DNA of 64,000 nucleotides from Tritrichomonas musculus (Eukaryota > Parabasalia > Tritrichomonadida > Tritrichomonadidae): positions 6,262,001-6,326,000 of the forward strand of contig JAPFFF010000003.1 in assembly GCA_039105265.1 (NCBI GenBank). Direction: 5' to 3'. The position numbers and the translations under genes are program-made. This document shows positions 8,626 to 18,662 of this stretch, in pieces. Positions within the stretch are counted from its first letter, which is position 1; every line of letters begins with the position of its first letter. The notes under the pieces were generated by a model that saw only the letters and a list, made by a program, of their open reading frames with translations, was not told where the DNA came from and searched no databases.

Positions 8626-9996
8626 ATGGACAAAAAACATCCTATTTTGCTATCATCCAAAGGACTTTCTCGTCTTTCCAATGTTCCATCGAGTGACATG
8701 ATCGATATAATTGTCGGATCAACCACGTATCCAGTAGACATCCATCTTGCCTGTTACATATCTCCCTTAATATCACAAATGATATTAAGCGATCCGCTAT
8801 TAGACAAGTTTCACTTTTCCGACATAGACGAAGAACAATTCAAATTAATACTAGATTTAATGTCCGGCCATCCCATTATCATAGACGATGATAACGTTGA
8901 TTTTTTAATTCGCGCAGGTCAAATTTTTGACAATCGAGAACTTATTGAATTATGTCTCAAATTTGTGAACCAACCACTTAAGTTATCAAATGTATTATCT
9001 AAGATCACACGTAAATATGAGTTCAAAATTGATTATTCATCTGAAGTTGAATTTGCAGCTTCAAATTTGTTTGAATTCGAAGACGAAGATTTGATGAAAC
9101 TTGAACTTCCAATTTTGAAGTCACTTTTGAGTTGTCGGCGGTTACAAATTCGGAATGAATCGTGGCTCTTTTCGTTTGTTCTTACCTTGATTGAAATGCA
9201 CGGAGATGACTATCGTTGCTTGCTCGGATATGTCAATTTTGAGGCCTTGAGTGATCGCGAAATGATCGATTTCATCAACATGATCTACTTGGACGACATC
9301 GACGGAGTCCTCTGGAGCGCCCTGTCGCGTCGGCTGATGAAGAATGTTGCAAACGCAACAGGAAGAAGTCAAAGAACAACGAAATGTTTCTCTATCTTGT
9401 CATCGAAGACAGAATATTATCCGTATCAAGACAACAAGTCGTTCGACGGCGTCTTTTCAAATCTCTCCAAAAAATACGGAAACCTATGCGAAAACGGCAT
9501 CGTGAAAATGAGCTCCTCTGGCAATATTTCAATGCCGCCGAATGAAATAATTGACCATAATTTCACCGGTTATTGGTATTCAACAAATTTCCCAAATTCG
9601 TGGGTGATGATCGACTTCGGTTCTCAATTGAGAATAAAACCAAGCGCCTATTCTTTACGATCTGCGCATTTCATGCCTTGCGTGGTCGAGCACTTGAAGT
9701 CTTGGGTCCTCGAAGGAAGCTCGGACGCAAAGAACTGGAGCGAACTTGACAGGCAGAAAAATACTCAAGATTTGAACGGCGACTTTAAATTTAAAACGTG
9801 GCAGTGCAAAGAGCTGGACTCTTTTCGTTACATAAGATTGAGACAAACTTCGAAAAATCATCATAATTCACATTTCTTGTTTTTGAATAATATCGAGCTC
9901 TTCGGAACTTTGATTGTCGAAGAACATGAAGTGCAGAAAGCTAATAATTTGAATAATTCTAGCAGCGAAGAGGAAGAAGAAGAAGATTTTGTATAA
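8626..9996 (+). CDS. BTB/POZ - BACK-like - F5/8 type C (discoidin) domain protein
   Basis: 456 residues. Residues ~23-117 read as a BTB fold: DMIDIIVGSTTYPVDIHLAC (short version of the strand-helix start), then ISPLISQMIL and a helical LILDLMSG...LIRAGQIFDNRELIELCLKF ending. A helical BACK-like linker runs to about 230. Residues ~265-435 form an F5/8C jelly-roll, with SWVMIDFGSQLRIKPSAYSL, the central SWVLEGSSDAKNW motif, and the closing FRYIRLRQTSKN...LNNIELFG. An acidic tail (SSSEEEEEEDF) ends the protein. BTB domains usually dimerise and may recruit Cullin-3; the F5/8C module suggests binding of a ligand or membrane. The same domain pairing occurs in BTBD9. Trichomonad genomes carry many such proteins. 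There is no signal peptide, so it is probably cytosolic. The 3' half is noticeably less A/T-rich than neighbouring genes. Confidence 0.85.
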   Translation: MDKKHPILLSSKGLSRLSNVPSSDMIDIIVGSTTYPVDIHLACYISPLISQMILSDPLLDKFHFSDIDEEQFKLILDLMSGHPIIIDDDNVDFLIRAGQIFDNRELIELCLKFVNQPLKLSNVLSKITRKYEFKIDYSSEVEFAASNLFEFEDEDLMKLELPILKSLLSCRRLQIRNESWLFSFVLTLIEMHGDDYRCLLGYVNFEALSDREMIDFINMIYLDDIDGVLWSALSRRLMKNVANATGRSQRTTKCFSILSSKTEYYPYQDNKSFDGVFSNLSKKYGNLCENGIVKMSSSGNISMPPNEIIDHNFTGYWYSTNFPNSWVMIDFGSQLRIKPSAYSLRSAHFMPCVVEHLKSWVLEGSSDAKNWSELDRQKNTQDLNGDFKFKTWQCKELDSFRYIRLRQTSKNHHNSHFLFLNNIELFGTLIVEEHEVQKANNLNNSSSEEEEEEDFV

Positions 9997-10871
9997 AAAA
10001 ACTGGATGTTATACCAAGCATTTTGAATCTGACTTTATGTTTATTAATGTAAATATTTCTCAATTCATTTACTTTTTTTTTTTTTTTTTTTTTTTGATGT
10101 TTTTGAATTTTGATTTGATTTTTTGTATGAGTTAAACGGTTTTGCTTCAATTTTGAATATGCTTTCAATCTTTTATTTCATTTTCCTGATGGAGAAAAAA
10201 GAAAAAAAAAAGATGAAATTTTCATTAATTATGGATTTGAATTACCGGGGAAAATGGCTTTGATATCGAATCATCATTTGATATCAAAAATATGATTCAA
10301 TTCCAATAATTTTTTTTTTTTTTGAATAATGCCTGCGTTCATGATACTATACATATTAAAGAAATATATCTTACTGAATATATTACAATCATCTTTTTGT
10401 TGCTGATAATTTGATCTATTGAATGTTTTTTTAATCGTCCATTTTTTTTTTTCGTTAATTATTTTGATTATATTATGTTATGAATTTGGTTTTATCGGTA
10501 TTATGAAATATATAGTCAATACTCAGAAATATCATATTTTTTTTTAATTTTCTTATTTTTCCAAAAATTTCTAATTACATTTCTTTTGAATCGTTTTACA
10601 GTGGAATCTTCTGATTTTCTCTAGTGTCGTTTATTCCGTAAATTGTGTAAAATTTTAAAATATTTCAAAACAAAATTTTAAAAATTGAAACGATATCATA
10701 TCGATTCTCATTGAAAAAATTCAATATATATTTATTCAAACAAATTTTTTTTCTGAATTTTTGAAAGGTTAAATCAAAATTAAAAGGTCGGATCAATTAT
10801 ATTCTGAAATCAAAATTCTTTCATTCAAAAATGGACGAATGAAAAAATAACTTCATTTTTTAATTTAAAAA
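9997..10871. other. Intergenic, homopolymer-rich, no gene seen
   Basis: 875 bases with several T tracts (the longest at 10073-10095) and A/G-rich runs. GATATCAAAAATATGATTC-like short inverted repeats occur near 10260-10300. TCATTTTTT lies about 20 bases before the DnaJ ATG at 10872 and resembles the trichomonad initiator (TCA-Py-T-T/A). I see no RNA gene or mobile element. Confidence 0.55.
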
Positions 10872-11981
10872 ATGGGTAAAGATTATTATGCAATACTTGG
10901 TGTTCCACGTGATGCCGACGCAGCTGCTTTGAAGAAAGCATACCGTAAAATGGCAATGAAGTGGCACCCAGATAAAAATCCAAATAATCAAGAAGAAGCA
11001 CAAGCAAAATTCCAAGAAATTTCTGAAGCTTACGATGTATTAAACGATCCAAACAAACGTGAAATTTACGATAAATACGGTGAAGAAGGTCTTAAAGTTG
11101 GAGGTAATCCAAGCGACTTCGCCAGAGGCCCAGGTGGTGCAACATTTACAGGTGGATTCCCAGGTGGCCAAAGTTATCACTTCTCAAATGAACAAGCTGA
11201 AGAATTATTCAGAAACATATTTGGAAATATGGGAGGTGGTGGCTTCTCATTCGGAGGAAGGCCAGCCGGAAACAGAAGAGGAGGCATGTTTGGAGGCGAT
11301 AGCTTCGAAAGTGATGACGCATTCTTCGGCGGTGGATTTCAAGGAATGAATGGTGGCAACTTTAGAGGACGTGGAAGACGTGTTGGAGGAATGCCACGTA
11401 ATAATAGCTTTGAAGAAGGTGCATTCTTCGGAAATGACGGATTTAGACAGCAATCAAGAAAGCTCCCTCCTTTAGTTGTTGAAGTTCCATGTACTCTCGA
11501 ACAATTAAACGGATGCGTTACAAGAAAATTAAAAGTTCACAGAAATATTAATGGTCGTGAAGATGATAAAATATTACTCCTTGAATTGAAACCATGGTGG
11601 AAGGAAGGAACTAAAGTCACATTTGATGGTGAAGGTGATCAAAAACAAGGTTATGAACCACAAGATGTTCAATTTATCATAAAAGAAGCACCACACAGTG
11701 TATATACAAGAAAAGGAGATGATTTAATCTGCACTGTTAACATTTCATTAAAGCAAGCACTTACTGGATTTGTTATTAATCGTCCTGGTATTGATGGAAC
11801 TAACGTTCATCTTGAAGTTAACGATATAGTTCGACCAAATGATGAAAGACGTGTTAGAAATGCAGGTATGAGAACAAAGAGCGGAGGACGTGGTGATGTG
11901 ATCTTTAGATTCAATATTAACTTCCCAAGCTATATGAATAGTGAACAAAAAGCACAAGCTAAAAGATTCCTTCCAGACTAA
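10872..11981 (+). CDS. Class B (type II) DnaJ/Hsp40 co-chaperone
   Basis: 369 residues. The J domain covers ~3-70 ([20 protein letters not shown]) and contains the HPD motif (WHPDKNP) needed to stimulate Hsp70 ATPase activity. A Gly/Phe-rich segment (~78-200: [22 protein letters not shown]) follows. Two C-terminal beta-sandwich substrate-binding domains (~205-365) contain the typical [20 protein letters not shown] and [15 protein letters not shown]. The CXXCXGXG zinc finger of type I DnaJ proteins is absent, which makes this DNAJB1/Sis1-like. There is no signal peptide, KDEL or CAAX box, so it should be cytosolic or nuclear. Length fits the family (340-370 residues). A TCATTTTTT initiator-like element lies just upstream of the ATG. 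Confidence 0.96.
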   Translation: MGKDYYAILGVPRDADAAALKKAYRKMAMKWHPDKNPNNQEEAQAKFQEISEAYDVLNDPNKREIYDKYGEEGLKVGGNPSDFARGPGGATFTGGFPGGQSYHFSNEQAEELFRNIFGNMGGGGFSFGGRPAGNRRGGMFGGDSFESDDAFFGGGFQGMNGGNFRGRGRRVGGMPRNNSFEEGAFFGNDGFRQQSRKLPPLVVEVPCTLEQLNGCVTRKLKVHRNINGREDDKILLLELKPWWKEGTKVTFDGEGDQKQGYEPQDVQFIIKEAPHSVYTRKGDDLICTVNISLKQALTGFVINRPGIDGTNVHLEVNDIVRPNDERRVRNAGMRTKSGGRGDVIFRFNINFPSYMNSEQKAQAKRFLPD

Positions 11982-12143
11982 GCATAAAATTTATTAATCT
12001 GTTTTTTAAGATAGATAAGTAAATAATCTATTTATTCTTAAGCAAATTTTGTAATGTTAATTTTAATAAACAAAGATAATTAAACATTTATTTTTCTTTT
12101 TTTTTTAAAAAAAAAAATTAAACGGCTGTAAAAGATTTTATAA

Positions 12144-13106
12144 ATGGAAGAGTCTTTTGACCCAGAAAAGAAGTGCCTTGATGTTGCAGAAAAAATAATA
12201 TCTTGTCTTAGCGATACATCTATTATTGAGCGTTTCAAAAGCATTAAAAAAAATATTTTCTCCAACTTTGAAAATCAGTCTACTCAAAATATTCAAAACC
12301 ATCTCAAGCAACTTTCTTACCAAAATGTCGAACTGCTGAATAAACTCAATGATCTAAAAAATAAATGCGATCAATTTAAACAATTACAATTAAATGATTA
12401 TGCTTTAAACGTTATAAACGATCATATTAATGAAACAAGCCCAAAGCTGCATAATAAGCCTGAATCGCTTGATTCTGCTTGTTCTATTTTGCTTGATGTT
12501 TTAGAAGCAAAATCAGAAGCAAGTACAATGGTGAGGGCTAAATTAAACGATGAAAACAGAATTTTACGAGATAAAATTTCAAAAGCAGAAGCTCTTACAA
12601 ATGAAGAATTGAAAGAATCAAGAAGAAGGAGGTTGGAACATGACAACCAAACAAGACAAAAGCAAAAACAAATTCAACAACAAATTTCACAACTTCGAGC
12701 CAAAATTCAACAACAAAGTTCACGTTATGATGATTTAATCGAAGAAAATAATGAAATTGATAGCTCAATGAAAGAGAAAAAATGTATTGCAAAAAGTTTA
12801 ATGACAAAATTACAAGACGCCGAAAATAGAAGAAATGTAGCTGAAAAGCGTTTAAAGGATCTTCAATACAGTTTAGAACGATGCATAACTCAGACAAAAG
12901 CAAAAGAAAGAGAAGTTGAATCAAAAAGAGCGACGCAACGTTTTGGCATTGACGAAGCTAATGAAAATGAGCTTGAAACAATTCGTGAATTGGAAAAAGA
13001 TATAGCAGAGCTATATCAAGAAAATCAATCCATCTCGCTTGAATTAAAGAAAAGAAAGCTTATGGCATCCTCTGCTCTGGATTTGACAGAGGTGAGCAAA
13101 ATTTAG
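12144..13106 (+). CDS. Coiled-coil protein of unknown function
   Basis: 320 residues. Residues 1-110 are mixed helical. About 110-310 is a nearly continuous coiled coil, with Gln-rich heptads (KQKQIQQQISQLRAKIQQQS) and many Lys/Glu/Arg pairs. No other domain is visible, and I do not recognise a family. It starts 162 bases after the DnaJ stop codon in the same direction. A T-run/A-run inverted repeat (12099-12118) lies between the two genes. A structural or tethering role is plausible but not shown by the sequence. Confidence 0.8.
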   Translation: MEESFDPEKKCLDVAEKIISCLSDTSIIERFKSIKKNIFSNFENQSTQNIQNHLKQLSYQNVELLNKLNDLKNKCDQFKQLQLNDYALNVINDHINETSPKLHNKPESLDSACSILLDVLEAKSEASTMVRAKLNDENRILRDKISKAEALTNEELKESRRRRLEHDNQTRQKQKQIQQQISQLRAKIQQQSSRYDDLIEENNEIDSSMKEKKCIAKSLMTKLQDAENRRNVAEKRLKDLQYSLERCITQTKAKEREVESKRATQRFGIDEANENELETIRELEKDIAELYQENQSISLELKKRKLMASSALDLTEVSKI

Positions 13107-13473
13107 ATGTTTTTAATTAGGTATTATTAGTTTTTATTTTATGTTATGTGTTTATTTTGATAATAAAGAAAAATAAAGCAAAATAATAAATCATATTTTT
13201 TAAGCTATTAATTCTTTGCTCATAATAAATGAGCCGTTATTTTAATTGCAAAAGCAATTTCGATCAATATCATAATAAGCCAAAAATGAATTAAAAATTC
13301 CAACATATCTGAAAATTATGATTTCATCAAATATTTGGTTAAAATTAGCTGTAATCTTGTAAAAATCAAAGCATGCAAAGTTAAATAAATAAAAATTAAT
13401 TGATTAGAAAAATCTATAAAAAATTTATTAATAATAAAATGTGTAAAAACAAATTAACCTTAATTAAAGTTAT
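13107..13473. other. Convergent intergenic spacer, nothing recognised
   Basis: 367 A/T-rich bases between the stop codons of a plus-strand and a minus-strand gene. No RNA gene or repeat seen. Confidence 0.6.
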
Positions 13474-16383
13474 TTAATGCCCATTTTGTTGTGTTTGCTC
13501 ATATATATCTCTATGCTTAGGAGCTCTTAATTTCTTTACAATTTGTTCATCATTAAAATTAAAAGGTTCGCTTGGGAAGTTCATATTCAATTGTGCCTTG
13601 GTGAATGCATCAAGCATTCTTCTGTGTAAGTTATTATATAGTGGAATTATAGATGAATCAACAAAACCTTGTTGAATTTTAAAGAATCTTAACTTTGCTA
13701 TAACGTACGATAAAGTTTGAAAAGCGTCATAGCCATCTTCAACTAAAATCATTGCTCCTTTATGTTCAGCGAAAGCTTTAAGGAAGAGATCAAGAACTTT
13801 TAAAAGTTGAATAGCAACATCTACGCTGCATGGAGGAGTTCCTGGGGTTGGTGGTGGCTTTCCTTTATTTTGTTGAGTAAAATCATATAAAGAAAAGTTA
13901 CCTTCAAACATAGGGAAATTAATTAAAAATTGTTTTCTTTGTTGAAGATAATTGTTCATCGATGTTGGCGATAAAGCTGGAATATGACATAATATTCTTG
14001 TTCCATTAATTCCTGATTCGCGAGCAAGACCCAAAATATAATATGAAGTATCATCAGTTGACATAAAATTGTAAAGAGCTGTTGATAAGCTTAAATTGTC
14101 TAATTTCAAAAGAGTGAGTTTTAATTGATCTGGATTGGTTAGATACATTGTTTTATAATCTGGTGTATTGGCAGGAGTAGCATTTTTAAAGAGATCATCA
14201 ATGCTATCGGAACTATCCAGCATGTCATTGTTTGTATGAATTTGATTAATATTGCCGGTACTGAAACTGACTTTATTTCCCATATTAATTTGATGATTGG
14301 AATCATTGTTAAGATTATTGAAAGGATTATGAGAGCTTGACTGACTATTGCTAGTATCCAGACTGAGTATATCATTTCGAAGATTCTTTGTTTTATTATA
14401 GTTGTCAAAAGCTTTAAAAATTTCATTATTATTGAGGTTTTGATTTGTATTACATTTGTTATTATTAATACTATTACTATTCATAGTACTACTAAAAGCA
14501 CTATTGCTACTATTACTGTTATTTACATTCATGGTATTAAAAACATTATTATTAACGGCGCTGCTGCTGTTTGCAGTATTAAAAATATTATGGTTATTAT
14601 CGTTGGATGTATTAAATGTATTTTGTCCATTATTGTTATTTGTTGTATTAAAAGCATTGTAGTTATTACTGTTATTCATCGTATTAAAATTGTTGTGATT
14701 TTTTGTATCATCCATAATGTTAAATACACTATGATGATTTTTACTCATTATATCAAGCGAATTATGATCGTTGTCAATCATAGTTTTATATACGCCATGA
14801 TCTTTGTTCATTATGTCAAGAGAATCATGATCATTACGATTATCTATTGAATTGAATGGGTTATTGTTGTTTTTATTATCTGTTTCATGACCATTTGAAG
14901 TATTAAAAGTGTTGTCGATATTTTTATGATGATGATGGCTATGTCCATTAGAATTGTGTTTGGAATCTTCAATATTAAATTTATTAACTGCATTTTTAAC
15001 CGAAGCTGCAGGCTCATCACCGAATTCAATAAGATTTTCGATTGTTGTTGATAATTGGATAACTGATGGCCTTCTTCTCTTCTTTTTAGATTGCATATTT
15101 TCCTGTATCTCTTCTTCTTCTTCAATCTCTTCTTCGGCATCAAGATTAAGCTCATTCAGCTCTTTGTTGAATTTCTCATCATTGTTATTTTCGTTCTCAC
15201 CTATTTCCTTCTTTTCTTCAATTACTTCAATATCACTTTCATCGCTCAACTCATCGTCAGGTGGTAAAACGTGTAAAAGAGCTTTTGTATATGAATAATA
15301 ATCAAGCTGAACATGTTGTGCTTGGTGTGGCCGTGATTGTGATGTGTGCTTTATTTGAACTATAGGAGTACCAATTTGAAATTGATTTATTCTAGTTGAA
15401 TAGGAATGCAATGCACTTGAAACAAGGGCTTGTTGTTGTGGTTCGTTGTCAGAATGATGAATTTTTTGCGTCATTCTCACTGCCTTTTCTGTAGGGTCAG
15501 GAGTTGGTCCTACTTTAAAATGCGCTCGTAGTTGGTCGTCTAGTTCAGCTGCTGTAGGTCTTACCTCTGGATTAGGATTAAGGCATCTGGCTACAATATT
15601 TTTGAAATACTCATCAACAGGCCATGGCTGATCCCATGTATACTTTCCATTTAATATAGGAAGACTTTTTCCTTCTGGAAATGCATCTGTAAGAGTACAT
15701 ATTTTGTAGAGTAGGCAGCCAAGAGACCAAATATCTGCTTTAACATCTATTGTTTGGCCTCGATATAAATCAACCATTTCTGGTGCTCTGTAAATTGGAT
15801 TTGTATTTTGTGATATATCATCAAATGCTAATCGGCGATCGTTATCATTATCAGTGTGATAAACACGTGTTGTTGCACTTCGGAAATAGCATAACTTCCA
15901 AACGCCTTTTTGGCAAAGAATATTTTTGGGGTTGATTCCACGATGAATTATAGGTGGATTTTGTGAATGAATAAATCTTGCAGCAGCTAAAATTGATGAA
16001 AAAATCTCAGCAATTTTTTCAGTAGAAAATCCTCTCCCTTCAACCTTTGCCATTTCATTTATAAGAGAATCATCGCAGAATTCCATAAGAACTTGAATTG
16101 ACATATCTGAAGCAGAGTATCCTTCTAATCTTAAAATATTATAATGGTTTGCTAAATTTGAATGAATAACAATTCCACGCAAGGAAGAACTAAGAAATTC
16201 TCTGTCTGATGTCTGTATGATTTTGAGGATATGAATAGCGCCTGTTGTGTCAACACAAGAATATATAGAAGAATAGTTGTCTTCGCCCAATTTTTCCAGC
16301 GTGATGACTTCATGTTTGTCTATTATAAAACGTAAACCAACTATTGTTTGTATGCTTGTACTATGACTCTTTGAATGTTTCAT
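13474..16383 (-). CDS. NAK (Ark/AAK1/GAK)-family pseudokinase with C-terminal ANTH-like helical domain
   Basis: 969 residues. The kinase-like domain spans ~25-290. NAK-family hallmarks are strong: PIYRAPEMVDLYRGQTIDVK (196-215), then DIWSLGCLLYKIC, and the late NPNPEVRPTAAEL. The beta3 lysine is present (K54). The catalytic loop reads HRG (147-149) instead of HRD, with N154 kept, and the DFG position reads YFR (166-168), so catalysis is unlikely. The middle (~380-700) is acidic, then extremely Asn/His/Ser-rich with repeated 'NTMNN' and 'FNT' motifs. Residues ~715-950 are ordered and helical and include FEGNFSLYDF and a long helix with LLKVLDLFLKAFAEHKGAM. They recall the ANTH/ENTH fold that binds phosphoinositides and clathrin. 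NAK kinases regulate clathrin adaptors, so a fused endocytic module would make sense. The ANTH call is an inference; the kinase call is firm. Confidence 0.85.
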   Translation of the reverse strand: MKHSKSHSTSIQTIVGLRFIIDKHEVITLEKLGEDNYSSIYSCVDTTGAIHILKIIQTSDREFLSSSLRGIVIHSNLANHYNILRLEGYSASDMSIQVLMEFCDDSLINEMAKVEGRGFSTEKIAEIFSSILAAARFIHSQNPPIIHRGINPKNILCQKGVWKLCYFRSATTRVYHTDNDNDRRLAFDDISQNTNPIYRAPEMVDLYRGQTIDVKADIWSLGCLLYKICTLTDAFPEGKSLPILNGKYTWDQPWPVDEYFKNIVARCLNPNPEVRPTAAELDDQLRAHFKVGPTPDPTEKAVRMTQKIHHSDNEPQQQALVSSALHSYSTRINQFQIGTPIVQIKHTSQSRPHQAQHVQLDYYSYTKALLHVLPPDDELSDESDIEVIEEKKEIGENENNNDEKFNKELNELNLDAEEEIEEEEEIQENMQSKKKRRRPSVIQLSTTIENLIEFGDEPAASVKNAVNKFNIEDSKHNSNGHSHHHHKNIDNTFNTSNGHETDNKNNNNPFNSIDNRNDHDSLDIMNKDHGVYKTMIDNDHNSLDIMSKNHHSVFNIMDDTKNHNNFNTMNNSNNYNAFNTTNNNNGQNTFNTSNDNNHNIFNTANSSSAVNNNVFNTMNVNNSNSSNSAFSSTMNSNSINNNKCNTNQNLNNNEIFKAFDNYNKTKNLRNDILSLDTSNSQSSSHNPFNNLNNDSNHQINMGNKVSFSTGNINQIHTNNDMLDSSDSIDDLFKNATPANTPDYKTMYLTNPDQLKLTLLKLDNLSLSTALYNFMSTDDTSYYILGLARESGINGTRILCHIPALSPTSMNNYLQQRKQFLINFPMFEGNFSLYDFTQQNKGKPPPTPGTPPCSVDVAIQLLKVLDLFLKAFAEHKGAMILVEDGYDAFQTLSYVIAKLRFFKIQQGFVDSSIIPLYNNLHRRMLDAFTKAQLNMNFPSEPFNFNDEQIVKKLRAPKHRDIYEQTQQNGH

Positions 16384-16550
16384 TTCATATTTTGAATTAT
16401 TTATTGAAAAAGTTATAATCTAAATAATTTAATCAATTTTAGAAATAAATTTTATATCATTCAAAATATTATCATCATATATTATCACGGTTTATATATT
16501 AAGCATAATGAAAATTATGAAAATTTCAAAATTTAACCAAAATTTAATCA

Positions 16551-16560
16551 TTCAAAAAGT
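16551..16560 (+). promoter_or_regulatory. Candidate upstream element TTCAAAAAGT
   Basis: The decamer TTCAAAAAGT lies 30-39 bases before the ATG at 16590. The same decamer recurs upstream of other genes in the window (18436, 38698, 38796 and, on the minus strand, about 31224). Function is inferred from recurrence and position only. Confidence 0.3.
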
Positions 16561-16589
16561 TTATTGATATACTCGTTATTTCAATTTAA

Positions 16590-17177
16590 ATGAATTGCAA
16601 TCCTCAAAGCCTCCCAAAAGATTGGGATTCTGGGCTAGAGGAACTTCTTAAAGCTCCATTGTGCAGTGCAGTTAGACTTTCGAATATCCCTTGGAATGAA
16701 CAAACACTCGATAAAATAATGGATACAAAAACCTTCATAGAAGCAATCAACGTTACACCTCCGCAAGAAAAATCTGTTATATGTACAGTTAATCCTTTGG
16801 TAACTCGAACTAAGCGTATCAGTCATTTAATTAACGCCCCACTTTCTCCTCGTAAACCAATTATAATTCCATGCAGCCATAGAACAGTAAAGCAAAGAGA
16901 TAAACAGCATATAGAAAAAATTTTTAGACAGAGAAATAGGCTTTTAAATCCGCAAACTTTAAATCAAAGTTCCGACGACGAAAAAAAAAACATCAATAAT
17001 CAACCAACAAATGGGAGCCAAAGCAAATTGCCTCAATTATCAGTAAAATCTAATGATGAATCTGTTTCAAATAGATCAGCAACTTCGTTAGTAAAAAGCA
17101 TAGCTAGGCCTTTTCCAATAACTAATTTGCGGCATTCATCATTGCAGCAAAGATACAAAATACTATATAATGTGTAG
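16590..17177 (+). CDS. Hypothetical basic protein
   Basis: 195 residues, not recognised. The N-terminal ~60 residues are ordered-looking (DWDSGLEELLKAPLCSAVRL, then WNEQTLDKIMDTKTFIEAI). The middle is basic (RKPIIIPCSHRTVKQRDKQH) and residues ~120-170 are low-complexity Asn/Ser. No signal peptide or membrane helix. It is divergent from the NAK-like pseudokinase gene with a 206-base shared spacer, and a TTCAAAAAGT motif sits 30 bases upstream of the ATG. I rate it as real because the frame is long for this A/T-rich DNA and its composition matches neighbouring genes. Confidence 0.65.
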   Translation: MNCNPQSLPKDWDSGLEELLKAPLCSAVRLSNIPWNEQTLDKIMDTKTFIEAINVTPPQEKSVICTVNPLVTRTKRISHLINAPLSPRKPIIIPCSHRTVKQRDKQHIEKIFRQRNRLLNPQTLNQSSDDEKKNINNQPTNGSQSKLPQLSVKSNDESVSNRSATSLVKSIARPFPITNLRHSSLQQRYKILYNV

Positions 17178-18662
17178 AATGAATTTATTTTATTATGTTG
17201 TTTTTTAAATTTATATATATAAGAATTGTCATTTTTCATGTTTTGTAACCTTTGTTATGTAGTCTTGTTTCATTTTTTTCCATGATCAGATGTTGTAAAG
17301 TCTATATTTATAAATATATTTGCTCTCAAAAGTTCTTGAAGGATTATATATTAATATGCTTTGCAATCAAGAAAAAGCTTTGTTTAAAAAAAAAATATGA
17401 TTTAATAGACTTAAATTTTAATAGTTGTGTTATACTAGTTAATAACAGTTGGATTTCAATTAAACAAAATTGTTATTAAAATATATACACTTTATAAGAT
17501 ATGATCATTATTCACGACAAGATGTCTAAAAGATTAAGCTTTTGGATATAATTATGTCTTCTGTATGGGTAATATCAGGTATGATATGTATTCAATATAT
17601 TACAAAATGATAGATATAAAAATCATCATTTACTTTTGTTTGATGATTACCAAAAAAAGAAAAACAGATATTCCAAGATGGTCTAAATCAATCAAATGAT
17701 AATAATAAAAAAAAATGCTTCTGATTAATTGTTTATTTAATAATTATCAATTTTTATTTATTAATCAAAGAGTTTGAGTTTTAATTTATTTTTCTTCTTA
17801 TTCACTTGTTTATAAAATGGATCCAAATCAAATATTTGGAGTTTTCCTATATTTTTGAAAAAAAAAAATTTATTTCATCAAATAAACATGTATAATGATA
17901 AACTTATCATATAACATGAATTAGCGGTCTTTTAATGTTGAAAGTGTAAATTCATAGTTTAGATTTATAAAGCTAAAGATTGTTTAGTATCATGAATGAT
18001 TTTAATGATTTAGAAAATGGAATAGTTTTATTAAAAAGTTGAACTTTTACAGTTTAAAACGTTTGAAAAAAATTTGACTAATAAAATTATTAATCTTTCA
18101 TAGTTTGATTCCAAAATATTTGGTATAAAGTTTTAGTAACAAATTACTATAAAAAATGATATGAAAATCTCTGTAACAAATTATAGTATTTTCATTGAAA
18201 ATATATAATTTTTTCTGATAAAGTTTTTTTTTTTTTCCCTCTCCCCCCAGTTTGAGTGAAAATGCCATTAGGAAGTATAATTTATATAATAATGGATTCT
18301 TAACTAGCGATTTTTATGATTCACTCATGCCCAGAAAAAGTCGAACTTTTCCAATGGAAAAGTGAATTTTTAACATCTCTAATTCACAATAAAAATTCAG
18401 AAATCTTTCTATCTTTTAAAATTTTTAAAAAGTTATTCAAAAAGTTTCTTATTTGACTTTATTTTGGTAATATATACTAATTGCATATTTTTATCTATGA
18501 TTTACAATATTGTAATAATGAAGTTTTTAATAAACCTTTATTTTAATAACGTATTTTTAAATAAAAGTTTTGAAAAAATTTTATTTTTGTAAACCATTTA
18601 AATATAATAATTTTTTTGTTAATATTTACTATATTTAAATAGAAAGAGTTCTAAGCAATACA
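17178..18662. other. Long intergenic region, no gene supported
   Basis: 1.49 kb of A/T-rich DNA. A 75-codon frame at 17252-17479 has no domain or coding-like composition and I do not call it. A short pyrimidine block with CCCTCTCCCCCC lies near 18237-18249. The motif TTCAAAAAGT occurs at 18436-18445, 218 bases before the next ATG. No tRNA, snRNA or inverted-repeat element was recognised. Confidence 0.55.

Noticed and set aside
14440-15298. Several plus-strand frames across the NAK-like gene
   Set aside because: Complement of the Asn/Ser-rich low-complexity region of the minus-strand gene.
17252-17479. 75-codon plus-strand frame
   Set aside because: Composition of translated AT-rich spacer, no domain, no conserved-looking segment.
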